Part shown: positions 22,727 through 34,620 of the stretch, piece by piece
Numbering within the stretch: the stretch's first letter is position 1
How the letters are laid out: each line of letters starts with the position of its first letter
Assembly (NCBI GenBank): GCA_017979445.1
Contig: CM030714.1
Location: 18,657,892 to 18,721,891, forward strand
DNA length: 64,000 nucleotides
DNA from: Akebia trifoliata
Taxonomy: Eukaryota > Streptophyta > Magnoliopsida > Ranunculales > Lardizabalaceae
Direction: 5' to 3'
The notes under the pieces: generated by a model
What the model was told of the DNA's origin: nothing
Databases searched by the model: none
Seen by the model: the letters and a program-made list of their open reading frames with translations, nothing else
Program-made: the position numbers and the translations under genes

Positions 22727-25700
22727 TGTGGCGCCCCGCCGAACGCTAACACAAATCCCCATGTCAGATCTCGAGGTATTATGTAGCACCTCGAAATTTC
22801 GACATAGTCTTCTCTGTTTATGTTAGCATTCCAAGGCGTTCAACCTGCACCTGATAAACGACATACAATCCTGCATACATATAAAAAATAATATTAGCGG
22901 AAGCTTATATACGTCTAATAACGTACAAAAATCAGAGTGCGGAAGAAGAAGTTTATATACACGATTATAGAGGAATTTCTCACTCTAACAAAATTCCTAA
23001 TGCTCAAAATAGGATCCACAAAACTACCTGGAGGAACTGACACCACTAGGGGTAATAACCCCAATACTCACCAGGTAATGGACTCTGGTCGTCTATCTGA
23101 CCCACCAGATAGTCCTTACTCGCTGGTTCTATGCCCGCCTCGTCAACTGCAGGCTCTAAAGCTAAAAAAAATAGGAAGGAATGGGTGAGTAACAATGGTT
23201 ACCCAGTAAGGAATAACACAATTTCTGCCAATAACCCCTCCTAGCATGAACGAATAAACATACTAAATCATTTTAACAATATAAAATTTTACATAATAAA
23301 CTACGATTAACTGGTACATATAGCCAGGGATGAACAACTAAACATTTTAAAACTCACATTACATCGATTAGTAGTACTCACTATAACACTCTCTTTTTAT
23401 ACAAATCTAATTGATCAAATGGAAACAATAAATATGGATTTCATTTTATATATCAAAATAAGCAACAGATACATAATACACAATGGTGGAGTATTGGAAT
23501 TAGAGAGTTGGGATTCACGACTGGATCGCTCTCAGTCGGGACATAATGTTACAATTCTTCTCTGGTTTTTAGATCCTGATTTTGTGGCCGGTCGCTGCAC
23601 TTACCACACTTGGTTGGCCATTTATCCGGCTCAGACTGGCCGTTTGACGTGACCGTAAGCAATGGGTCTCTTTTCGATGTGTCAGAACGTTCGACTACTA
23701 TAGATTGTTAGTGATCACTGACTAATCATCTTCGTCTATGCCTATCAGGCGTAGATATCATTCCCAAATATACAAACCATTCATATACGACCACCTTTAC
23801 ATTATAAGTTCATTGGTAAAGATAGAGAGGAATAAACCCGGATTCTAGTTGTGACTCCATTCTCATACGCATCCCATACCACGTATGAGCTTGGTGGTCC
23901 CTACCGTACATCTCAGGATAGTACACCACTCCGGATGATATGACGTACTATCCCTTCAGGCATTCACAAACTCTTTAACAGCTCACAAAATAGCTATATA
24001 TATATTATTTTCATTTGAAAACAAAAGAGAAATTAACAATACAAGATTGATAATGGATATCCAGTTTCCTACCATGCAAGTGTGGCCACCCGGCCTAAAA
24101 TAAATAACAAAACGGAAACGTAAACAGCGCTTCGCGCTAACAGAAAGTAAATAAACATGCAACCAGTAATATTATCCCTGGATATCTGTTCACCAACCTC
24201 ACACAACACAACAACGTAAAATGCAGACATCACCCCTTGGGTGTGACTTTGACATTTTACCGTTTCACACCCTTTTTTCTTTTTTTTTTTTATTTTTACA
24301 ATTTTCAATCTCTTCAATAAAATATCCATTTTCTGATATTCATGAACTCAATATGAGTTCATTGAATATTAAATCACATTTTCCAAATATAGAATTTATT
24401 TCTAACAATAATATTGAAAAAGAATACAAATTTCATATCTAAACGGGGTCCGAGTAGTGCACAAGATCCAATTTATGGAAATAACCCGTTAAATTATCCT
24501 ACCCACGTATGATTTGATAAAAAATACATTTAAACATTTCAAACATGCAATTTCTGGCGTGAATTTTTAAATAACAAAAGAATTCTATATTTTGAAAATA
24601 CATCCAAAATTTTTTCGATAAAATCTTAAATGTAATTTTCACAATCTACGATTACTAATAGAAATTGAGAGTTCCTTACAATCTCTAGGCGAAAGGATCA
24701 AAGCACGTGTGCGAAAATCGAGGAAATCAACACGGAAATCGAGACGGACTAAACTTCAAAGTGGCTGATTTTTGAATCTGGCCTAGTAGTTTTGAAGATC
24801 TTGACGCCATCGTCCTTTCTCTCTTCTGCGACGGATGACGATTTGACCCCGAAATCGATGAAATTCGAGGTCGAAGTTTTCGAAATCCACGTATATACGT
24901 ACGGCTAATTTTGGATGATACGGGTTGAAAAAGATGAGAAAAATAAAAGAATTTGGTTGGGTTATGTAGAGAATGAGGCTGCGGACGTTTCTCCCTTCTA
25001 CGTCGGAAGACTATTTGACCTCGAAACGGACGAAATCCGAGTCAAAGTTTCGAAATTTTCGTATATAAATATGGTTGATTTTTGACGATATTGGATGAAA
25101 AAGAAAGTGAAATGGAAAGAAGTTGGGTGGGTTTTGTAGAGAACGCAACTGTGGATATTTTTATCTTCTGCGGTAATCGTCGAAAGTGGACTGTTTGCGA
25201 GGGATCTGAGGTGGAAGATCGGAAGAAAAAATGAATCTTTTTGTTTATTATCACGGCTGTATGGACGAGTTTGGGGAAGATGAGATAAAAAAAAATTAAA
25301 ATATTATTTATATAAAATTTGGGACGAATTCGTCATTTTGTCAATTATTTTTATCGACGATAACTTGACCATCCGGACTCCAAAACTGACAAATGAATAT
25401 TCTATTTCGTCTAATTTTTCTTTTCGGATCTAATGGTAAAGTCAATTTCTACAAATTATGTCTCCATAAAAAATTTACATTTTTGGCCTGAGATGACCCT
25501 TAAACTTGATGTCATTTTCGTTTTTGACGATAATTCGACTTCCTGATCTCCAAAAATGACAAATAAATAGTCCATGTTCAATAATTTTTCGTTACGAACC
25601 CAATGGTATGATCGAATCTTAACAATTATTGCTCTAACAAAAAATCACTATTTTAGCCTGGTCCGACCCGGTAATCGAGGATTTTGCAACTTTTATATTC

Positions 25701-25896
25701 AGACTCGCATTTGAGCGTGCTTACAGGCTAAACTATGTTTTTCGATTATTTTGAATCCAATGGTGAGGTTAGATTCCATTAAAAATAATAAAAAACATCC
25801 TAAAATTTTACCCCTAAGTCCCACTTTTAAGATTTTCTTAAAATTCTACTATTTATTTTTTCCTCGAGATACGAATTGAAAATTCGGGATTTTACA
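22727..25896 (-). repeat. 3' LTR of the outer element
   Basis: 3170 bp; on the minus strand it runs from TGTAAAATCCC to GGCGCCACA. The polypurine tract lies directly upstream of it on the minus strand, which identifies it as the 3' LTR. Copies of the 171-bp repeat lie around 24790-25190. Its left end abuts target duplication GTTTA. Confidence 0.95.
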
Positions 25897-25910
25897 TTCT
25901 CCCCCCGTAA
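25897..25910 (-). other. Polypurine tract of the outer element
   Basis: On the minus strand, TTACGGGGGGAGAA immediately precedes the LTR start TGTAAAA. This is the priming site for plus-strand DNA synthesis in LTR retrotransposons and fixes the orientation. Confidence 0.9.
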
Positions 25911-26634
25911 TAAAAATTTTATCCTCGAAATTAAAATCATACCTTATCGAACTTTGTCGTGATTCCACTAACATGACATTATAATAAACAACACCTATTT
26001 TCGATTACCATCTATTCTTGAGTCCCAAGTCAATCTCATTTATAACTCGTAGACTTATGTTTCTCATATTCCGTAAACCCAACACATTCATTAATTTATC
26101 ACTCTAATTCAAATTCATACTCCAATCAATCCATTATTTATATAACTATAAGATAACAATCAATTCACCTTATATCACTTCCCCACCAATGTCTATCAAC
26201 AACAATCCTCTGACATCTTTTCTATTCTTTATCTTTATTTCTCTCATTAATTACACCATCTATTATGTTTTACTCATACTTGTTATGAATATTATTCCTC
26301 AATGCATAGTCTTACCGCAACCACACCACTATCTTTATATTCGATTCAATATTATATTTTCTACTTATTGTGATATTTATTAAAAATCTTTATCATAACA
26401 TTTATAATTTAATATCTTGCTCGAGGGGATAGATAGTACATCCCATCAACTTTAATTCGAGATATATATGTACTTCCCATTCTACATTACATCAACCAAC
26501 CTACACTTCTCCTTTAAACACATCTAATAAATTTTCTTGCAAATTAACCACGTGTGTGTGTGTGTGTGTTTTTTTTTTTTCCTTCTCATCTAAAAATTTC
26601 TTGTATAAATAAATGAACCTTACCTTATAAGAAG
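25911..26634. other. 3' interior of the outer element; AT-rich, no coding
   Basis: AT-rich sequence between the polypurine tract and a change in composition near 26635. It includes a (GT)n-T(12) run at about 26551-26580. No integrase or chromodomain remnant could be read in any frame, so pol seems to be deleted. Confidence 0.5.
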
Positions 26635-27075
26635 TGCATGTCTTGATTGCAGACCTTCTCTCTTTAGGATGGATGTGGGCACAAGCAGGTGGTAGCCGTT
26701 CTTTCTACGGAGTCATAATCTTTACGTATAGCACTTTCATTTCGATGAGTAAAAATGAGCCACGATCGAAGTCTCGAAGTGAGTACTTGTCTGTAGAAGG
26801 CATTGATCACGTAATGAGAATGATAATAATGAATTCTTCTACTGGAAGGCGATCGTGAAAGGAGAAAGCAAAAGAAGAGTAAGAGTCAACACCGAGGATA
26901 GAAAGATGAAAGGGAAAAGATGATCTATCTTTTTAAAGGAGGAGAATCGATTCAAGAAGTCGTAAAGCAAGAGCTGCTTATCTAATAGTTCAGTCGTTAG
27001 GCCTCTCAAAGTTAAGCTATCTTCAATCGAAAGGAAAGATACGCGACTCCCTGCGTTGATATTCGAAGAAGTAGC
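26635..27075. other. Stretch unlike its neighbours, possible organelle-derived insert
   Basis: Base composition and word use change here: higher GC, and phrases such as GAAGAAGTAGCTCTCGAC and TCAGTCGTTAGGCCTCTC that resemble plant mitochondrial spacer DNA. No mitochondrial gene is recognisable, so this is a guess from style. It might equally be a fragment of another nuclear transposon inserted into the retrotransposon interior. Confidence 0.3.
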
Positions 27076-27489
27076 TCTCGACATGAAGGATATACAATAA
27101 ACACCTGCTTATCTACTAGTGTAATATACGAAGTAATTGACTAGACTATTGATATAAAGACTAGCGTACCAATTGAACATCACTTGTCTTTTCATACTTT
27201 ACAATTATTCTGATACCTATTTTACAAGTTCTTAAATGATCTTCCAAAAATCTTATTCTTTCTTCGTAAGGCCTCCCAATGGTATAAATAATTTCATTAC
27301 TTGACCTGTGTCAGTGGTTTCTAGCTCTAGCAAGTGTGCAAACTCTTTACAGAATTATATAATCTAGAGGAACCAATATTGAGTAAAACTCCACGTTCTA
27401 ACATTATAATTAGAAATTGTACCTTCCAAAACTTTGTTGGAGACAGGTACTTTCTCCTAGGTCACAATCCTTGCTCGTGACTGTGATAT

Positions 27490-28800
27490 AGGGCATTATT
27501 TCCTAATATGTTCCACATGACCACACGCGTAACAATGTCAATGATTTTGTCTTCGTAGATCTCTGTGGAGTAGGCAGTTGGTAGACTGGGGTTTGTAGGC
27601 TCTGAACCTACCTTGTTGATTCATTTGGCCTTGTGGGCATCATTGGAGTTCCAACTGCTATATAACTCAGCGATTGAGGAACTCTACAACTTGATAGTGG
27701 AGGAGTTCTATATTGTGGATACACTGATCCGGGAAAGATTAGCCTCGAATACATCGACCTCTTGGCCGAATCTGATCTGGGAAGAAAAGAAATCTAAGGT
27801 CAACTCATTTGCCCCTTGGAGGTCTGAAACTCTATCTCCTCTCGTTTTATCCTTTAAGCTCGATTTACCGTATCTCTATAATTGGTAGTCTTAATCATCG
27901 ATCTCTTGGCCCTTAGGTAGGGTTGTAGTCTTCTAAATAATCTACGGGCCTTCTGCAAATCTGTCAGGATAAGCTCGGGCGCTTATCGTGACAACCTAGT
28001 AAACATCATATCATGGTCTGTAATCGATAGATTACCCTGCACTAATCTCAAAAACTCCTGGTGTTTGATTTCTCGAGCAGTCTCGGATATAAATCTATCC
28101 TCTCGAATTCTACCCACTCAAATGATCCATTTCCCAATACATTCATCTCAAAACGTTACTAATGATTGGTATCCTCGTCGAACTAGAATGTAATCGACCA
28201 TCACCCACTGATCTCTTGGGCATTACATGTCACTCAAAATCTTTCAGGTCTTCAAAACCCACTTATTGACCTCAATAAGATCGAAAAAGTCCCCAAATTT
28301 TGATAGATGTAATCGTTGAAAATTCTACAACCACATCCTTGGATTTACCTGTCCTTTGGGCTGGGGAATTCTCTTATTCTTCAAAGGCACGACCTTGTCG
28401 TAATGGTCTCTAAGTGGAATAGTATTTCCCTTTTGCGAAGAAGTCCAGCGCTTCCTCATTTCTTGGATTTAGTGGTGTGCCTTACAATCGTGGTAAGTCT
28501 TGTACCATCTCTCTCTTCCGATCGCTAGTCTTGTCTATTCGGGATGGCACGAATACGTGATCAACTTTATTTAAATCTGGTGGCCTTATTGTTCCTTCAA
28601 TTGGTTTGTCTAGCATCTTTTTGAGACACACATCCTTAATCGATTGATATTGACCCGAACATTGTTCTCCTTTATATCCCAATTTACCACATTCATAAAA
28701 TATCACAACTCTTCTTTTCAACTGATTTAGTAGTATATATTGTTTCTTATAAAATTCTTCCATCCATTGAGTTGGTATGTCTATAATATCACACCTCACG
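27490..28800 (-). pseudogene. Decayed gag of the outer element
   Basis: Read on the minus strand. A frame at 28482-28799 has YECGKLGYKGEQC, a CCHC knuckle lacking its first Cys and its His. Near 28300 comes FQRLHLSKFGDFFD, the usual start of a plant Ty3/gypsy capsid region. At 27900-28080 are IKHQEFLRLVQGNLSI, LTDLQKARRLFRRLQ and similar, the end of the Retrotrans_gag domain. A second knuckle with correct C-x2-C-x4-H-x4-C spacing lies at 27493-27534 but contains an in-frame stop. Numerous stops and shifts make it non-coding. Knuckle-like sequence both before and after the capsid region is unusual. Confidence 0.68.
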
Positions 28801-29655
28801 TATGGTTATTTTTCCTATGAATTTGCTAATTTCGTAATTATTTGTCTCTTATTAAATACTAATTGCCTTCCTTTTGTAGACACCCCATTTTTGCACTCTC
28901 CTGATTAATCAACTCGTCAACCCGATCGCAAAGGTTCCCAATGATGGATGTTTATTCCAATGCTTCATTTTGTTACCAGATATGTTTCAGAAATCCGGAT
29001 GAGGTATCTCGAACTGACAAAACTTAGAAACCACGCTACGCTAGGTAAATACGACCCCAGAAACATAAAAATCATCATCTTGCAAACCAAAAAGAAGCTT
29101 CACGATAAAAATCACTAAAAATGACCAAATTACCAAAATACCCCTAACATCAAAACAACCCTAGAGCCTACATTACGCTTAGGAAAACTCATTCAAACAC
29201 ATAAAACAACAAATCGAAACCAAATAAATCATTTCACCAATTTTCACAAAATTCGACAAAATTACAAAAATACCCCTCATAAAATTCACGACCATTTCAC
29301 ACAAAAAAATTTCATAAATGACAAAAACCAACATTCCCATTGAATTTCTTACGAAAAACTGATTCCAAAACATCCTGGAACATTGAAAAACGACTTAAAA
29401 CGTAAAAAATCCTCTCCGAGGGCAAAATGGTAATTTCACAATTTTAATAATTAAAAATTTCAAAATTAATAAATAAATCATTAAATAATATAAAGTGAAA
29501 CATTAATGAAATTAATTATAAAATTTAAACCAAAAAATTGATCAATTAGGTTTTTAAGAAAAATTGTTGATGGTTCGCAAGATATTTCTTTAATGACCCC
29601 TCCATTTGGGGGTCCAAAGAATCAAAGATATAATAGAAGGGGGTTCTCCAAAAAT

Positions 29656-29905
29656 TTAAAGTCAATCAAGCAAGACTAAAGTCAAGATATTAAAGTCAAT
29701 CAAATAAGACTAAAGTCAAAATTAAAGTCAAAATTAAAGTCAATTAAATAAGACTAAAGTCAAAACCCTAAATCAAAACCCTAATCTAAACTAATTAAGT
29801 CAATCTCATAAGACTAAAGTCAAAACCTTAAAACCCTAAAGACTAAGTCAAAACCCTAATTGAAACCCTAAAAGAAACCCTAATCAAACCCTAATGCTTC
29901 TAAAA
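29656..29905 (+). promoter_or_regulatory. U3 array of AGTCAA and AACCCTAA words
   Basis: About ten AGTCAA words (complement TTGACT, the core of the WRKY W-box) lie in the first half and about ten AACCCTAA words, which resemble telo-boxes, in the second. A TATA box follows. The corresponding U3 block exists at 37705-37940 and, reversed, at 52720-53050 and 62205-62540. A regulatory role is inferred from motif resemblance and position only. Confidence 0.5.
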
Positions 29906-29909
29906 ACTT

Positions 29910-29917
29910 TATAAATA
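29910..29917 (+). promoter_or_regulatory. TATA box of the 5' LTR of element E
   Basis: TATAAATA followed by GGAGCCTCTACACCC. The same box occurs at 37943-37950 in the 3' LTR and, on the minus strand, at 52712-52719 and 62197-62204. It fits the start of the R region about 30 bp downstream. Confidence 0.75.
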
Positions 29918-30517
29918 GGAGCCTCTACACCCTATTTTCGTATCAAAAAAAAAAATCCTAGAAAAAGTAGGTGAAGAAGCCTCCACAACCTCCCCAAAAC
30001 CCTAATTTTGGAGCCCCAACTCCTTCCCTAACACCCCTACTCCGATTTTAGCCTAAAAAATACCCAAAAACCTCTAAAAAACATCTCAAAAATCCACAAC
30101 AAATTCGAAGCACCCAGATCCAAGAAGGAGATACCTTACCTCGGAGATTAGAAATCAGATCCGGAGATAGAACGAAGTGAGGAATACGGTACAAGGAACC
30201 GTTTTCACCAGATCTGAGGGAATATCACTTTTGCAGATCGAAGGTAATATTTTTCATTATTTTTTAATCTAGGTTTATCATTAGCGATGTAGATTTATTT
30301 GGGATAAGTAGAGACCGGCAATGGCCGGGCGGGGTTGGTGCCTAACACCTTCCAACCCCGTAACATGATCCCCGGATTCAGATTTTCTATAGTAGATTAG
30401 TTCATTATCCGTTTTAGAGTCAGTTTGATTCCTAGACCATAATAACTAGGTGGCGACTCCCAAACCTCAAGGGTCAAAAGCGGATCTGCGCACCCCGCGG
30501 ATCGAGGGCGCTTTCAG

Positions 30518-30537
30518 TGGCGACTCCACTGGGGACT
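30518..30537 (+). other. Primer-binding site of element E (tRNA-Arg type)
   Basis: TGGCGACTCCACTGGGGAC lies one base after the LTR end. This is the form reported for Tat/Ogre elements, complementary to the 3' end of a tRNA-Arg. The other Tat element has CCGC where this one has CCAC, so one site carries a substitution. Confidence 0.85.
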
Positions 30538-30770
30538 ATTGAGGATCAAACTTGAAAACTCCCAAGTATGGGAGCATTGCCAGGATGACCTAGTTTTTTT
30601 TTATTTAGTTGGATTTATTTTATTTATTTTTTCTGTTTATTTATTTTTTTTGTCTTGATTGTAGATGATTTTGGGTATTGCATTTTTTTTTTCCAATTAA
30701 GGATCACTTTTTGATGACCCCTAAATAATGAAAGATTCAAATTGACATATGAAAATGATGGAATGATGAA

Positions 30771-31340
30771 GGTTGGGACAGTAATGTTGAAACATTTTTA
30801 CAAAACATTTTAGTGAGAATTAAGTCTAGGAACCTTTTAATAAAACGTAGATCTCATCGAGTAGATTAATTTAGAACTTGAGTTCACTCAATTTCGTTAT
30901 CGGAAGCCTTAGATATCATCGATGCAAGTTCAATTTGTAAATCTGGAATTGTTGTTGAATGAAAGTTGGGACAGCAATGTTAAAGCGTTTTCACAAAATA
31001 TTCTAGTGAGAATTAAGTCTGGGAATCTTTAGTAAAACGTAGATCTCATCGAGTAGATTAATTTAGAACCTGAGTTCACTCAATTTCATTATCAGAAGCC
31101 TTAGATATCATTGATGCAAGTTCAATCTGTAAATCTGGAATTGTTTCTGAATGAAGGTTGGGACAGCAACGTTAAAACGTTTTTACAGAACATTCTGTTG
31201 AGAATTAAGTCTAGGCACCTTTAATAAAATGTAGATCTCATCGAGTAGATTAATTTAAAACTTGAGTTCACTCGATTTCATTATCGGGAGCCTTAGGTAT
31301 CATCGATGTAAGTTCGGATTGTATTTTCCAAATTCACAGA
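30771..31340 (+). repeat. 193-bp tandem repeat in the leader of element E
   Basis: GTTGGGACAG marks unit starts at about 30771, 30964 and 31156. Each unit contains GAGAATTAAGTCT, AAAACGTAGATCTCATCGAG and TCATTATCGGAAGCCTTAG variants. There are two full units and one partial. It lies between the primer site and the conserved interior, and has no counterpart in the element at 52112-63323. Positions 30538-30770 are T-rich leader without features, and 31341-31780 is interior shared with the other element from about 31440. Confidence 0.85.
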
Positions 31341-31780
31341 AAATTCGAATTTATCTAATGTTAGCACAATTAATGTTCCTGAGAGTGAGCTCATCTCAAC
31401 CATTGTCATTCTATCATCAATGTAACATCTATTGGAATCTCGATTTATTTTGGATCACCCAAAAATAACCCTTGATTAGACCATAGACAACAAATTTATG
31501 GGCTTTTTTAATGTTGGATCAGATTAATTATTATTTGTGTTATATGCCCATATAATATGCCATGATCTCTACAGATATATTTGTGATGTGTTTGCTTTCA
31601 TCTTAATTTTGATGTGATGGGTTTTGTATTATTTTCTTGATCAATATTCATTTGATATCCATATGTGATGACATAATCTGGCCCATGGGCCCATGTGTTT
31701 GAAAAAGGCCCCGGGCACACCCCACCCTGTTTTGCACATACCACATGCACGTTTACTGTTTTGCACACTTACACGTCCTA

Positions 31781-32235
31781 TATAGCCAACGTGGCACTAG
31801 TGCGTGGCCCGATCTCTTCGGAGATGCGACGTCATTCATGAAAACCACAACTCCAGTCACGTACCTTAGGGTATATCAAACTGGGGCATCAATACCATCT
31901 AATCAGGTGATTCTGAGAGATATATTGATGCACCCAAACTGGAGAGACCTGAGCCTTTGACCTATTTGTAAGCCACACAGTCACATGTCCCGATTGTCAA
32001 CGTAGTACTAGTACGTGGTCGGTCCCCTCGTGGGATGCCAAACCATTTATGAAAGCTACAACTCTTGACTCGTACCCGTAGGTATAAAAGATAGTCTAAG
32101 TATATCAATTGCACTTCTTGGTCAAAACCGGTGCCTAAGCAAGATCTTGCCCCGCTGTACCCTACTGTACGAGGGGGATAGACTACGTTTATTCTAGACG
32201 AGAGGTATTTAAGTGGGCCCTTGCTCTGCATTATG
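31781..32235 (+). repeat. Duplicated palindromic block of element E
   Basis: Two diverged direct copies about 211 bp apart. The first centres on the perfect palindrome GCACTAGTGC (31794-31803), the second on GTACTAGTAC (32005-32014); both are framed by CAACGT and GTGG. After each come TCATTCATGAAAACCACAAC- or CCATTTATGAAAGCTACAAC-like words and a CGTACC motif. Element F keeps both copies (59515-59524 and 59305-59314). No coding sense is evident. Confidence 0.75.
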
Positions 32236-33540
32236 CGCCACCTCTCAACTGGAGATCGAACTGGCTGTTTTTGGCTTCAGAGAAGTGAATTGAGGTTTTA
32301 GATTATCACCTACACGGTATATCAAACCAAGTCACCACGTATCGAAAGGTATATAGGTATGCTTGGGCAAGGGTGGCCAGATAAAAATGCATTGCACGTA
32401 GTAAGCTTAGAGTCTAGAAACCTTCCCTGTAGGTCACGACTCGAACTTATCGTGGGTGTTCCCGGGTTGTTTATTGAATGAAACATTTTGATTCATGAAT
32501 GTAGGTGAATGATATGAATGATGAGATCAGAATGCATGTGAATGATGAGATAAGGAATGTATGGTTGTCCTCAAGGATAAAAAATTTTGTTTCGAAAATT
32601 AAAACGGGTGCACCGACCCAATAAAAAATCCATCTCTTGCAAATGACCCAGCCCAACTCGATCCAACAATCCTGATGGACCGGGCCATTTAAATCGAAAT
32701 AGAAATCAAATTTTCAAAGAAGAAAAATAGTTTACAAAGGGAAAGTATTTTCCAAAATAAATGTTTTCTAGAAAAAGTGTTATTCTTTAGAAAAAATGTT
32801 TTCTAAGAAAAAACGTTTTCCAAAAAATATTTTCCATAAGAACAAGATTTTCCAAGAGAAAATGCTTTCCAAATAAAAAACTATTTTTCAGAGAAAAAAT
32901 GTTTTCCAAAAGAAAAGAAAATTCAAAAAAAAATGGTTTACAAAAAAATCTAGTTTGGAATGAAAAATTATTGAAATATGTTTGTGGAAGTTGTTATTCA
33001 ATGAAAACATTATTTGTCAATATTTTTCAAGAGTGCAATAAAATTATTTTTGTGAATAATCATTACATTAATGAATTGTTTAATGGATTGGTGCACAAAT
33101 TTAATAAAATCTCAGGGTTCATTTAAAATGTTATCAAGGGGGTTACACTGAAATTGGTTAAATTCACCTTCAAAGAGGTTTAAGGGTTATCATTGTGTCT
33201 AAGCTCAATCGTCCATCGTCTAGCTAGGGTTGTAAATCCGGTCAGTTAGAGTAAACGTCAATATCAAATCAACAGTCAGAAATGACCTCAACATCGTCCA
33301 GTTGTTCTTTAAAGATCATAGTGCTTCAATCCTGCCGGTTATAAGCAATATCTCAGTCCTCAGTCCTAATCAAACTCGTGTGGGTACTTGTCTTGAGTTT
33401 TCATTAGTCATTTGGGTTAGCTCGAGTCATTTTTTCCAGCAAGGTCATGTCTTCCTTAGATTGAGTCTACTCTTTCCTATTGAGTCAAGTTAGTTCATCG
33501 AGTCTATAGAGGTGTCTGTTGTCCCATATGAAATTAATCG
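32236..33540 (+). other. Conserved non-coding interior of element E
   Basis: Shared with the element at 52112-63323 (compare 58000-59090). It includes a purine-rich block at about 32690-32960 with many GAAAA and GTTTTCCAA words. No open frame of substance and no retroviral domain were found. It probably replaces the gag-pol part lost from the family. Confidence 0.6.
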
Positions 33541-33700
33541 GATAAAGAAAATTTTTGAATACCTCGAGCGCATTAACGAATTAACTAATAATTTGATAGA
33601 TTTCGTTTCTGAACAAGAAGATAAGAGTCGGGCTCAACCTTTAATCGAGAAAGTAAAGGTCTTTGACCTTGAAATAAAAAATAATTCCTAAAGAGATTCA
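33541..33700 (+). pseudogene. Coiled-coil-like pol or gag scrap in element E
   Basis: One frame reads INRIKKIFEYLERINELT and then DFVSEQEDKSRAQ before stops. It is highly charged with heptad-like hydrophobic spacing. The matching sequence lies at about 57640-57780 in the other element. It cannot be assigned to a defined domain. Confidence 0.4.
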
Positions 33701-33931
33701 AATAGAAATCATCTTATCCCTAAAGGAACACGAGGGGATAATGAATTTATTCAAAATTTTCAAAAGACTTGTTCGTGTGATCATATGAGGGTATGTTAGG
33801 TACAAGCTTGGGTGTTGTTCAACACGAAATAGATACTCGTCTATATCGATGGAATTAAAAAAGATGTTATAAAATGTATCAGCACTATCCTTACTACATC
33901 TTGAGTTTCAAATCACATATTATCAGTCGAT

Positions 33932-34620
33932 ATGGGGGTACCTTTTGAACTGATCTCTGATAATGGGTCGTACTTCAAAGCATAATCATTACTCTATGTT
34001 TAAAGTTGAAGATCCGGAAGCACAAATCATCCCCCTACCGTCCTCAGATCAATGGAACGGTTGAAGCAGTTAGTAAGAGTCTCAAGACTATCATCAGGAA
34101 AATGTGTCAATCACATCAAGATTGGTCAGAAAAATTATCATTCACGCTATGGACATATCGAACTTCAATTCGATCCTCTACTGGAGCTACTCCCTACGCC
34201 TTAATGTATGGCATGGAAGCAGTCTTGCCAGTTGAAATAGAAATTTCGTCTCTCAAGGTCTTGTTGGAAAATCATTTGTTAGAAACAGATTGGGTTCATC
34301 AGCAGTATGAAGAATTAAACTTGATCGAAGAAAACGAGTTAAAGCCCTATACCATGTGCGAGCTTATTTAAGAAGAGTCACTCGTGCATTTGACAAAAAG
34401 GTCAAAGCTCATCATTTACAAGTCAAGGATTTAAGTATCAGACTTCAAAGAAAATTAAACACTCCTCCTCGACTATAGGAGAAAGTCTGAACCCAATTGG
34501 AGAAATTCATTCATTAAGGAAATACTGTCTGGAAAAATCGTCAGACTTCAAGATCATGATGGAAGTGAACTACCAGAGTCAACCAACCTTGACCGGATCA
34601 AATGGTACTACATTTAAGGA
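33932..34620 (+). pseudogene. Integrase fragment of element E
   Basis: The distal part of a Ty3/gypsy integrase. GVPFELISDNGSYF (33935-33976) holds the second catalytic Asp. After a frameshift, a 121-codon frame at 34006-34371 has SSPYRPQINGTVEA with the catalytic Glu, WSEKLSFTLWTYRTS, GATPYALMYGMEAVLPVE and YEELNLIEE. After another shift come DHDGSELPESTNLD and KWYY, the usual end of Tat/Athila-type integrase. The first catalytic Asp and zinc finger are missing, and shifts and stops rule out activity. Nothing of protease or reverse transcriptase precedes it. Confidence 0.9.

Larger units (their letters stand above)
28875..30516 (+). repeat. 5' LTR of Tat element E
   Basis: 1642 bp, TGTAGACACC to GGGCGCTTTCA. 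It differs from the 3' LTR by scattered substitutions (about six in one 230-bp stretch compared by eye) and one extra AAATTAAAGTC unit. The R/U5 part contains a GC-rich block near 30320-30360 (GGCCGGGCGGGG, GGTGCCTAACACCTTCC) that is conserved in all five LTRs of this family. Confidence 0.95.

Noticed and set aside
29770..29900. Interstitial telomere repeat suggested by AACCCTAA words
   Set aside because: The words are separated by variable bases, recur at the same place in each LTR copy and sit in U3 before a TATA box, so they belong to the LTR.
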